9,567 nt of DNA from the NCBI GenBank assembly GCA_016789205.1, contig JAEURF010000045.1, forward strand, positions 1 through 9,567. Reading direction: 5' to 3'. Positions within the stretch are counted from its first letter, which is position 1. Every line of letters starts with the position of its first letter. A model generated the notes under the pieces. It saw nothing but the letters and a program-made list of their open reading frames with translations, searched no databases and was not told the DNA's origin. Shown here piece by piece: positions 1-5,412 of the stretch. Position numbers and translations under genes: made by a program. The stretch is from Anaerolineales bacterium. GTDB lineage: Bacteria > Chloroflexota > Anaerolineae > Anaerolineales > Villigracilaceae.

Positions 1-2
1 CT

Positions 3-242
3 GGCGCATCCTTGCCGATGTTGTTGCTATTTTCATTGGGTCAAGGGGATTATGGCTATCTTATTAATTTTTCTTTAATTGCCGAAGAAGTTGTGCGGAC
101 GTTAGTTGGTTCGTTAGGGTTAGTCGCCGCTGTGCCAATTACAACTGTGATTGCTATCTTTTTTACTCAAAGGGCAGAGAATTTAGAAAAATGGGAGCAT
201 GTTTTAGGTCCAGAAGGAAGCGGGCATAGTCATCATCATTAA
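3..242 (+). CDS. YibE/F-like multi-pass membrane protein, C-terminal fragment
   Basis: Only the last 79 codons are present; the reading frame is open to the left edge, so the start lies upstream. The visible part begins with a hydrophobic GASLPMLLLF stretch. A short amphipathic segment (INFSLIAEEVVRTLVGSLG) follows, then a second membrane span ending in VPITTVIAIFF. The phrase 'EE-VRTLVGS-GL--AVPITT' is, from memory, characteristic of the C-terminus of YibE/F family integral membrane proteins, whose function is not established. The chain ends in a short charged tail with a histidine cluster (GHSHHH), which could bind metal but may be incidental. The in-frame TTG at position 12 should not be taken as the start, because the family signature continues upstream of it. 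Family assignment is by recognition only. Confidence 0.7.
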   Translation, partial: GASLPMLLLFSLGQGDYGYLINFSLIAEEVVRTLVGSLGLVAAVPITTVIAIFFTQRAENLEKWEHVLGPEGSGHSHHH

Positions 243-262
243 GTCTGCTTTAGCAGGCTTTG
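241..262 (+). terminator. Weak intrinsic terminator hairpin after the YibE/F gene
   Basis: AAGTCTGC (241-248) pairs with GCAGGCTT (253-260), one G-T wobble included, around a TTTA loop. It overlaps the TAA stop codon. The following T tract is short (CTTTG), so termination may be partial. Confidence 0.45.
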
Positions 263-271
263 TACGAATAG

Positions 272-291
272 CACGGGGATGAATCCCCGTG
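272..291. repeat. GC-rich perfect palindrome (REP-like candidate)
   Basis: CACGGGGA (272-279) is the exact reverse complement of TCCCCGTG (284-291) and is separated from it by TGAA, giving an 8-bp GC-rich stem with a tetraloop. There is no T tract on either side, so it is a poor intrinsic terminator. It resembles the short dispersed intergenic palindromes of many bacterial genomes, but only one copy is in this window, so its repeat status is unproven. Confidence 0.5.
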
Positions 292-363
292 AGGTGGTGA
301 GGCGTAAGAAAAATTTGAAGGTTTAGAGTCAACTTGCCTCGTAGGAAGAGGCGAAAAAATCCT

Positions 364-390
364 GCAACCTTTTCCAAAACCCTGCGTAAG
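364..390 (+). promoter_or_regulatory. ECF-type promoter, probably autoregulatory, for the sigma operon
   Basis: GCAACCTTTT at 364-373 matches the AAC-containing -35 box of ECF sigma promoters. CGTAAG at 385-390 matches the CGT-type -10 box. Fifteen bases separate AACC from CGT, close to the usual ECF spacing. A transcript would start near 397 and place AAGGAG (411-416) and the GTG start at 421 in a short leader. The match to a family that usually transcribes its own gene makes autoregulation likely. Confidence 0.55.
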
Positions 391-420
391 GTAGAGTGCA
401 GAAAGTCATCAAGGAGAATC

Positions 421-1029
421 GTGAACGAAGAACAAAGCTGGGTAATTCAGGCGCAACAAGGTAGTGACGAGGCGTTTACAAATCTGGTAGAAACCTACCA
501 AAAGCCTGTATACAACTTGTGTTATCGCATGTTAGGCGAGCATGAACTGGCGGAAGATGCCGCGCAGGAGACCTTTTTACGCGCCTACCAGCATTTGCAT
601 CGTTACGACCAAAAACGTCCGTTTGCGACTTGGCTACTTTCAATTGCCGCGCACTATTGTATTGACCGTCTGCGCCGTAGAAAATTCTCAATGTTTTCTA
701 TGGATGCAGAAGATGAAGAAGGCAATACGATTGAATTACCAGATTTTGATTCGCCAAATCCTGAATCAGAATCTATCAAAGGTCAAACCAAAGATAGAGT
801 GCATAGTTTACTAAACGGTTTAGATACAACCGATAGAGCCGCGATTATTATGAGATATTGGTATGACTATTCAGAAAAAGAAATTGCTGAATCTTTACGA
901 TTAAGTGTGAGTGCCGTCAAAAGCCGAATGCACCGCGCCCGTAAAGAAATGGCAGGCTTATGGCAGGAACAAGAAGATGATTTAACTGCCGAAATGGAAA
1001 GGAGACATTATGAATCACCAGCCTTTTGA
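421..1029 (+). CDS. ECF-subfamily RNA polymerase sigma factor (sigma-70 family, regions 2 and 4)
   Basis: This 202-residue protein directs RNA polymerase to a specific promoter set. Sigma region 2 spans about residues 15-90. It includes the core-binding stretch DAAQETFLRAY (46-56) and the -10 recognition helix region ending in CIDRLRRRK (80-88). An acidic linker (about 95-120, rich in Glu/Asp) joins it to region 4 at about 125-182, with a helix-turn-helix LSVSAVKSRMHRARKEM (161-177) for -35 recognition. Regions 1 and 3 are absent, as in all ECF factors. GTG at 421 is chosen because AAGGAG (411-416) lies 4 bases upstream and the predicted ECF promoter starts transcription near 397. A longer in-frame reading from TTG at 334 would begin upstream of that transcript and adds only a basic, low-similarity tail. 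The gene overlaps the next gene by 20 bases, a classic sigma/anti-sigma arrangement. Confidence 0.93.
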   Translation: MNEEQSWVIQAQQGSDEAFTNLVETYQKPVYNLCYRMLGEHELAEDAAQETFLRAYQHLHRYDQKRPFATWLLSIAAHYCIDRLRRRKFSMFSMDAEDEEGNTIELPDFDSPNPESESIKGQTKDRVHSLLNGLDTTDRAAIIMRYWYDYSEKEIAESLRLSVSAVKSRMHRARKEMAGLWQEQEDDLTAEMERRHYESPAF

Positions 1030-1540
1030 AACTTGGCTATTGGATGATAAACATCTCACCGCCGCAGAAAAAGGAGAATTACATGCTCATGTGCGAGTTT
1101 GTAAAACTTGCTCCGCATTAGCAGAAACAAGTTTGGTATTACGCTCAGCACGCGCAGTATCCCCCACTGCTGGTTTTACAGCACGCTTTCAAGAAAAACT
1201 TGCATTACAAAAAGTAGCAGAACGTCGCCGCCGTTTATGGGGCTTAATCGTTTTGATATTAAGCGGATTAAGTTTACTGACTTGGTTCGCATCCCCTTAT
1301 ATTATGACCTTCCTCGCCGCGCCGGTGGAATGGTTCACCGCCGTAGTCGGTTACTTACTTTTTATCTTTACATCATTACAAGCATTCACCGAAGCAGTGC
1401 AAGTACTCACCCGCGTAATACCAAATTTCATCCCGCCGTATGTGTGGATGATTATTCTCTCGGCTATGGCAGGCTTTGGATTGTTATGGTCAGTATCAAT
1501 TTGGCGGTTTGCAAGAAAACCGCAAGGAGTTTCTGTATGA
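1010..1540 (+). CDS. Zinc-finger (ZAS-type) membrane anti-sigma factor
   Basis: This 176-residue protein is predicted to hold the preceding sigma factor inactive at the membrane. The N-terminal cytoplasmic part has H27-x3-C31-x2-C34 (HAHVRVCKTC), the core motif of zinc-associated anti-sigma domains; H3 is a candidate upstream ligand. A basic stretch (ERRRR, 71-75) precedes three predicted membrane spans at about 76-103, 107-127 and 143-166. That is more than the single span of many anti-sigma factors, so the C-terminal part may itself sense the membrane. AAAGGAG at 998-1004 sits 5 bases before the ATG, inside the sigma gene, and the start lies 20 bases before the sigma stop, implying translational coupling. 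Its stop overlaps the next start as ATGA. The role follows from motif and position; the inducing signal is not visible. Confidence 0.85.
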   Translation: MNHQPFETWLLDDKHLTAAEKGELHAHVRVCKTCSALAETSLVLRSARAVSPTAGFTARFQEKLALQKVAERRRRLWGLIVLILSGLSLLTWFASPYIMTFLAAPVEWFTAVVGYLLFIFTSLQAFTEAVQVLTRVIPNFIPPYVWMIILSAMAGFGLLWSVSIWRFARKPQGVSV

Positions 1541-2583
1541 AATTAAAAATGACATGGCTTCGCCTCTTTCTTATTTTAGGCTTGCTTGCGCTTCCCTTAG
1601 GCACAGTCTACGCCCAAAGCCCAGATGGCGATGTTGTACGCTTTGGTCAAAACTACACGCTTGAAAGCGGTGACCAATTAAACGCCAGCATTGCCGTGAT
1701 TGGCGGAAATGTAATGATAGAAGAAGAAGCCTCTGTTACTGGAGACGTTGCACTGATTGGTGGAAACCTAAATATTGACGGTGACGTTGACGGCGACATT
1801 ATTCTTGTCGGTGGAAATATAACCATTTCAGGAAATATTGACGGCGACATTGTTATCATCGGCGGGCAGGCTTTGCTCACTAAAACCGCATTCGTAGATG
1901 GCGATATTGCCACGATTGGCGGAAATGTAGAAAAAGAAGAAGGTGCTGAAATTACAGGTACAGTCACCAACAATGCACCACCTGTTTTTGATAACCCCAA
2001 TGTGCCTGATGTTCCAAATACGCCCAATGTGCCTAACCCGCCTTTTGTGCCGGATGTCAACGTAAGTTTCAATCCATTTTGGGAAATTGCCAGTGCATTT
2101 GGTCAAGCCTTAGTAGTCGCCGCGATTGGTATGTTGTTGATGCTCTTCTTACAACCACAACTTGAACGCGCCGGCAATGCCATGACCAGTCAACCCCTAA
2201 TGGCAGGCGGATTCGGTTTGTTGGCAATTATCGTCGTACCAATCGCAATTGTGATTATGGCAATTACCATATTGTTAATTCCAGTTGCACTCATCGTCGC
2301 CTTCCTGATTCCGTTAGCATGGTTATTCGGCATGGTCGCATTAGGTCAAGAAGTTGGAGAACGATTCACCAAAGCGATTAATCAAACTTGGGCACCTGTT
2401 CTCTCAACTGGGTTTGGCACATTCATACTCGTCTTACTCACCGGCTTGATTGACTTAATTCCATGTTTTGGCTGGGTTGTCTCTTTCATCGTCACATTGG
2501 TTGCCTTTGGTGGCGTCGCAATGACATGGTTCGGCACACGCAATGCCACAAGCCCAACCGCAGAATTGCCACCCACTGCCTAA
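1537..2583 (+). CDS. Exported beta-helix (bactofilin/polymer-forming-like) domain fused to membrane spans
   Basis: The protein has 348 residues and starts at an ATGA overlap with the anti-sigma gene; AAGGAG (1524-1529) lies 7 bases upstream. Residues 1-26 form a signal peptide (basic start, LILGLLALPLG core, likely cleavage after VYA). Residues 50-146 contain five copies of a 17-19 residue unit of the type V-I-G-G-N...G-D-I, as in right-handed beta-helices of bactofilin-like proteins. Two adjacent units even share TTGACGGCGACATT at DNA level, 51 bases apart (1787 and 1838). A Pro/Asn/Val-rich linker with repeated NVP (150-175) leads to about five hydrophobic segments (185-207, 221-243, 245-270, 292-312, 314-332). 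With the signal peptide, the beta-helix should be outside the membrane, unlike cytoplasmic bactofilins. Its function is unknown; as the last gene of the sigma operon it may be sensor, partner or target of the response. Confidence 0.75.
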   Translation: MKLKMTWLRLFLILGLLALPLGTVYAQSPDGDVVRFGQNYTLESGDQLNASIAVIGGNVMIEEEASVTGDVALIGGNLNIDGDVDGDIILVGGNITISGNIDGDIVIIGGQALLTKTAFVDGDIATIGGNVEKEEGAEITGTVTNNAPPVFDNPNVPDVPNTPNVPNPPFVPDVNVSFNPFWEIASAFGQALVVAAIGMLLMLFLQPQLERAGNAMTSQPLMAGGFGLLAIIVVPIAIVIMAITILLIPVALIVAFLIPLAWLFGMVALGQEVGERFTKAINQTWAPVLSTGFGTFILVLLTGLIDLIPCFGWVVSFIVTLVAFGGVAMTWFGTRNATSPTAELPPTA

Positions 2584-2593
2584 ATTTCTAGCG

Positions 2594-2602
2594 TGATATA
2601 AT
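2594..2602 (+). promoter_or_regulatory. Extended -10 promoter candidate for the C45 hydrolase gene
   Basis: TGATATAAT is a perfect extended -10 (TG-n-TATAAT). No convincing -35 is seen; TTGCCA at 2566-2571 is 25 bases away, which is too far. Transcription would start near 2609, inside the left arm of the terminator hairpin, giving a leader of about 47 bases with a 5' stem-loop before the ribosome site. A chance match in AT-rich spacer DNA is possible. Confidence 0.45.
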
Positions 2603-2605
2603 CTT

Positions 2606-2641
2606 AACAACCTCAGAAAATCTGAGGTTGTTTTATTTTTT
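2606..2641 (+). terminator. Strong intrinsic terminator of the sigma operon
   Basis: AACAACCTCAGA (2606-2617) pairs perfectly with TCTGAGGTTGTT (2621-2632) around an AAA loop, followed by the T-rich tail TTATTTTTT. The 12-bp stem with its T tract is a textbook intrinsic terminator, placed 22 bases after the beta-helix gene's stop codon. Confidence 0.88.
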
Positions 2642-2655
2642 ATCGGAGAAATATC

Positions 2656-3765
2656 ATGGTTAAGCACGAAATCCCCAATACACCTACACATAACAAGCCT
2701 CCACTTTTTATCGAAGTCTCAGGGTCACACCGCGAAATGGGACGTCAAATTGGCGAGGCGGGGCGTGAGCCCATTCAAAAAAGTATTGACAATGCCCGCG
2801 CACTGATTAATTCATCAAAAGAAACTTTATTATTAGATTGGGAACAAGCAAAACTTCAATCTCGAAAATATTTGCCCTTTGCTGAAGAACGTTATCCGCA
2901 ATATGTAGATGAACTACACGGCATCGCTGAAGGTGCTAAAGTTCCATTTGATGACATCGTCGTCCTCAATGTAATGGAAGCCGTGACCATGGATGCACTT
3001 CATCTTACACGTTGCACCAGCATGGCAATCAATCAAGAACGCACAGAAAATGGTCATGTACTCGCGGCACACAATGAAGATTGGACGCCAGATGATGAAG
3101 ATGGAGTCATGGTCATTTCAGCAAAACCTGAAAAAGAGCCTCCCTTTTTAGCCATGACCTATGGTGGTTTATTAAGCAATGTTGGATTCAATGCTTATGG
3201 CATTGCCCAATTGATTGACTCTGTTTATCCAAACGATGTGCGGATTGGGATTCCGCGTCTTGTCGTATCTCGAGCTGTTTTGGCATCCCGACGCATTTCC
3301 GGCGCAATGGGCAGAGTGCTGATTGACCACCGTGAAGCAGGATATAACCACTTACTCGTCCACGAAAGCGGAGAAATGTATTCAGTGGAAGTTTCGGCGA
3401 AAAAGTTTGAAGTGTTATCTACAACCGACGGTGCAATTGCACATACCAATCATTATCTTGATCCACAAATGAAATTAATTGAAAAAGACCCGCATGAATT
3501 ATTATCATCAAGAGTTCGTTATTTTCGCGCCTCGCGCTTGCTTCGCCAAAAAGAAAAACATACGCTAGAAAGTTTAAAAGCCATTCAGCAAGACCATGTC
3601 AATTTCCCCAATTCGATTTGTAATCACAATACAGAAGAACTCTATCCCCTAGACCGTGAAAAAACGATTAGCGCATTGGTGATTGATTTAACGACACGTG
3701 AAATGCACATCACGTGGGGCAACCCTTGTCAGAATCAATATCATACTTATCGGTTAAGTGCATAA
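2656..3765 (+). CDS. C45-family self-processing acyltransferase/amidohydrolase
   Basis: This 369-residue protein resembles the Ntn-hydrolase family C45 (acyl-CoA:6-aminopenicillanate acyltransferase type). Members cut their own chain just before a cysteine that then becomes the N-terminal nucleophile. The candidate nucleophile is C120 in RCTSM, followed by the family's G-x-V-L-A-x-H-N-E-D-W segment (GHVLAAHNEDW, 133-143). An N-terminal helical pro-region with the HREMGRQIGE element (25-34) precedes it, and NHYL lies further downstream. Processing would give chains of roughly 119 and 250 residues. No signal peptide is seen, so the protein is probably cytoplasmic. The ATG is supported by GGAG (2645-2648) 7 bases upstream. 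Natural substrates of most bacterial members are unknown, and the neighbours (nadD, sigma operon) give no hint. A penicillin-related role should not be assumed. Confidence 0.78.
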   Translation: MVKHEIPNTPTHNKPPLFIEVSGSHREMGRQIGEAGREPIQKSIDNARALINSSKETLLLDWEQAKLQSRKYLPFAEERYPQYVDELHGIAEGAKVPFDDIVVLNVMEAVTMDALHLTRCTSMAINQERTENGHVLAAHNEDWTPDDEDGVMVISAKPEKEPPFLAMTYGGLLSNVGFNAYGIAQLIDSVYPNDVRIGIPRLVVSRAVLASRRISGAMGRVLIDHREAGYNHLLVHESGEMYSVEVSAKKFEVLSTTDGAIAHTNHYLDPQMKLIEKDPHELLSSRVRYFRASRLLRQKEKHTLESLKAIQQDHVNFPNSICNHNTEELYPLDREKTISALVIDLTTREMHITWGNPCQNQYHTYRLSA

Positions 3766-3800
3766 CAATGTAGGGGCGAGGTAATCTCGCCCCTACATTG
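3766..3800. repeat. Perfect 15-bp-stem palindrome filling a convergent gap (bidirectional terminator / dispersed repeat)
   Basis: CAATGTAGGGGCGAG (3766-3780) and CTCGCCCCTACATTG (3786-3800) are exact reverse complements separated by GTAAT. The element begins immediately after the C45 stop codon and ends one base before the nadD stop codon, so it is the whole gap. Because it is symmetric it would form the same hairpin in both transcripts. The GTAGGGGCG...CGCCCCTAC core resembles short dispersed palindromes that I recall from several bacterial genomes. There is no strong T tract on either strand, so termination efficiency is uncertain. Confidence 0.75.
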
Positions 3801-3801
3801 T

Positions 3802-4407
3802 TTAACGATACAACTTATTTTCTTCAATATACTCAAACACTTCTGGCGCGAGATAATATCTCGCCATTTCACCAGATTTAATTCTGCGGCGTAATTCACT
3901 CGATGAAACAGGTTGTAATAACGCATTTATAAATTGAATTTTATTTGTAACGCCCGGCAATTTGGATTCGATTTCAGCAAGGTTAGCAAAGTCGCTGGGG
4001 CGGCGCATTACGCCGAGTTTGGAAACAGCAGTTATAAGGTCAGGGGCGAGGCGCCAGGTGGGTAAATCTGCAAGTGAGTCACCGCCAATCAATAAAATAA
4101 TTTCGGCATCAGGTTCTTCTTCTTTTAGTAAATTGACTGTATCAATGGTGTAATGCGGACCGGGTCTGTCAATTTCTAGCCGCGAAATTTCAAAGATTGG
4201 ATTATGAGCAATCATGCTTTGCAACATAGGTAAACGATGTTCGAGCGGCGTGATGGAATTTTCCTGTTTGTGTGGTGGGTCTGGCGTTAACACCCAAAGC
4301 AAGCGGTTTAAATTAAATTGAGAAACGGCTTCACCAGCTAGAATAAGATGACCAATATGTGGCGGGTCAAATGTGCCGCCAAAAAGTCCGATTCGCTTTG
4401 TTTGCAT
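3802..4407 (-). CDS. nadD: Nicotinate (nicotinamide) mononucleotide adenylyltransferase
   Basis: This enzyme transfers AMP from ATP to nicotinate mononucleotide to make deamido-NAD, the shared late step of de novo and salvage NAD synthesis. The 201-residue length is normal. The nucleotidyltransferase signature GGTFDPPHIGH (10-20) holds the H17-x-G-H20 motif that binds ATP phosphates. GGDSLADLPTW (108-118) matches the family's substrate-loop region. SSSELRRRI (168-176) is the C-terminal (I/V)SST-x-I-R-type ATP-binding motif. The ATG at 4407 has no Shine-Dalgarno sequence; a TATACT box lies 6 bases upstream, so translation is probably leaderless. The gene stands alone, converging on the C45 gene and divergent from the GAF gene, without the obg/proA/rsfS neighbours often found with nadD. 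Confidence 0.93.
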   Translation of the reverse strand: MQTKRIGLFGGTFDPPHIGHLILAGEAVSQFNLNRLLWVLTPDPPHKQENSITPLEHRLPMLQSMIAHNPIFEISRLEIDRPGPHYTIDTVNLLKEEEPDAEIILLIGGDSLADLPTWRLAPDLITAVSKLGVMRRPSDFANLAEIESKLPGVTNKIQFINALLQPVSSSELRRRIKSGEMARYYLAPEVFEYIEENKLYR

Positions 4408-4413
4408 TATTTA

Positions 4414-4419
4414 AGTATA
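4414..4419 (-). promoter_or_regulatory. -10 box of nadD, leaderless configuration
   Basis: Read on the minus strand, TATACT is followed by six bases (TAAATA) and then the nadD ATG. The expected start, 7 bases past the hexamer, is base 4407, the A of the ATG. No ribosome-binding sequence is present between the box and the start. A -35 is not clear: TAGACA is found upstream, but with a 20-base spacer. Confidence 0.55.
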
Positions 4420-4423
4420 ACCG

Positions 4424-4474
4424 TCCCGCAGATTAAATTTGTCTATGAATTTTTTTTCGGGTAGTCTTGCGGGA
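4424..4474. repeat. Spaced inverted repeat between divergent nadD and GAF promoters
   Basis: TCCCGCA (4424-4430) and TGCGGGA (4468-4474) are exact inverted copies with centres 44 bases apart. Each arm lies just upstream of one of the two -10 boxes. It could be a paired operator or chance; the arms are only 7 bp. Confidence 0.25.
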
Positions 4475-4493
4475 TGATGGTCATTTTGCGCGG

Positions 4494-4502
4494 TGGTATA
4501 CT
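4494..4502 (+). promoter_or_regulatory. Extended -10 box of the GAF gene, leaderless configuration
   Basis: TGGTATACT is an extended -10 (TG-n-TATACT). Six bases separate it from the ATG at 4509, and the expected start coincides with the A of that ATG. No Shine-Dalgarno sequence precedes the ATG. This also settles the start: an in-frame TTG at 4467 lies upstream of the promoter. Confidence 0.6.
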
Positions 4503-4508
4503 GGTAGT

Positions 4509-5411
4509 ATGTCTGATGTAACGATGATTAGTTCTTCTTCGCCGTTAAAACGCATCACGCATGCTGTTCGTGCGATTGAAGCGGGAGAATATTCGCCCTC
4601 TCTTTTGGCTGAGTTTATCAAAGATAGCGGAGATTTAGGTCAACTGGCGCGCATGTTAGATGCGATGGCAGTTAGTATTTCAGCGCGTGATAATCAATTA
4701 AATTTATTGCAAAAAGTAATCCCAATTGGTGTCTCGCTTTCTGCTGAAAAAGATTTCAACCGTTTGCTCGAATCATTAGTCGTAGAAGCGCAATCATTTA
4801 CAAACGCCGATGCCGGTACATTGTATTTAGTAGAAGATGATGCATTAAAGTTTGTAATTTTGCGGAATACATCTTTGAATATGGCAATGGGCGGCACCAG
4901 TGGACAAGAGATTCCGTTTTATCCGGTAAAACTTCATAATGCAGATGGAAGTGAAAATCGTTCAAACGTCGTTTCGTATGCGGCTTTGACTGGTAAAAGA
5001 GTGTATATTGCTGATGCCTATAAAACAGAGGGATTTGATTTTTCAGGTACCAAAGCGTTTGATGAACGAACCAAATATCACTCCAAATCTTTTTTGACCA
5101 TTCCGCTTCAAAACAAAGATGGAAAACTGATTGGCGTTTTACAACTAATCAATGCGAAAGACAAATCTACTGGTGAGATTATCCCCTTTGATGATAATGA
5201 CGTGCTAGAGGCGTTGATTCTGCTCGCTACTGCCGCGCTAGATGGCTATATCCGTGAAGAGGCGCTTCGTCAAGAAATTGCTCAATTAAAAATCGAAATT
5301 GACCATTCGCGCCGTGCGAAACAAGTGGCAGAGATTACGGAGTCAAAGTTTTTTCAAGACCTACGGAATAAAGCTCAAGAAATGCGCACGAGGGAAATCA
5401 AGAAGAAATAA
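4509..5411 (+). CDS. Cytoplasmic GAF-domain signalling protein with HAMP-like N-terminus and coiled-coil C-terminus
   Basis: This 300-residue protein has no membrane span. Residues 14-66 look like a HAMP-type helical segment (ITHAVRAIEAGEYSP ... LGQLARMLDAMA), leading into a GAF domain at about 70-247. The GAF core includes DAGTLYLVEDD (101-111) and SFLTIPLQNKDGKLIGVLQLIN (194-215). The latter part, INAKD...F227-D-D-N-D231, resembles the NKFDE signature of cyclic-nucleotide-binding GAF domains, but the final Glu is Val. Residues 248-297 are charged and helical (REEALRQEIAQLKIEI ... AEITESKFFQDLRNKAQEMR), like the helix that joins GAF or PAS domains to class III cyclase domains in cyanobacterial-type enzymes (from memory). 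No catalytic domain follows. It is therefore probably a stand-alone ligand sensor or adaptor. The bound ligand is unknown, and a link to the cyclase at 7832 is inference. The start is set by the promoter at 4494-4502. Confidence 0.8.
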   Translation: MSDVTMISSSSPLKRITHAVRAIEAGEYSPSLLAEFIKDSGDLGQLARMLDAMAVSISARDNQLNLLQKVIPIGVSLSAEKDFNRLLESLVVEAQSFTNADAGTLYLVEDDALKFVILRNTSLNMAMGGTSGQEIPFYPVKLHNADGSENRSNVVSYAALTGKRVYIADAYKTEGFDFSGTKAFDERTKYHSKSFLTIPLQNKDGKLIGVLQLINAKDKSTGEIIPFDDNDVLEALILLATAALDGYIREEALRQEIAQLKIEIDHSRRAKQVAEITESKFFQDLRNKAQEMRTREIKKK

Positions 5412-5412
5412 G
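5412..5412. other. One-base gap between convergent GAF and glycosyltransferase genes
   Basis: The two TAA stop codons (5409-5411 on + and 5413-5415 on -) are separated by a single base. No intrinsic terminator fits between them, so each transcript must run into the other gene or end by another mechanism. Confidence 0.9.

Noticed and set aside
334..420. N-terminal extension of the sigma factor from TTG at 334
   Set aside because: It is basic, not sigma-like, lacks a ribosome site, and would begin upstream of the predicted ECF promoter's start; GTG 421 has AAGGAG.
1108..1536. In-frame 143-codon upstream extension of the beta-helix protein
   Set aside because: It lies in another frame over the anti-sigma gene; the ATG at 1537 has a ribosome site and begins a clean signal peptide.
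1787..1851. 51-base-spaced direct repeat as a mobile or CRISPR-like repeat
   Set aside because: The period is 17 codons and it encodes adjacent turns of the beta-helix; it is a protein-level repeat.
1653..2072. 139-codon minus-strand frame over the beta-helix gene
   Set aside because: It is a shadow of the repetitive GGN/GDI codons, with biased Ser/Pro/Thr composition and no start signals.
2656..3765. Penicillin biosynthesis enzyme assignment for the C45 protein
   Set aside because: Only family-level motifs are visible and there is no beta-lactam gene nearby; most bacterial members have other, unknown substrates.
4467..4508. TTG start 14 codons before the GAF protein ATG
   Set aside because: The extended -10 at 4494-4502 lies inside this stretch, so the transcript cannot include the TTG.
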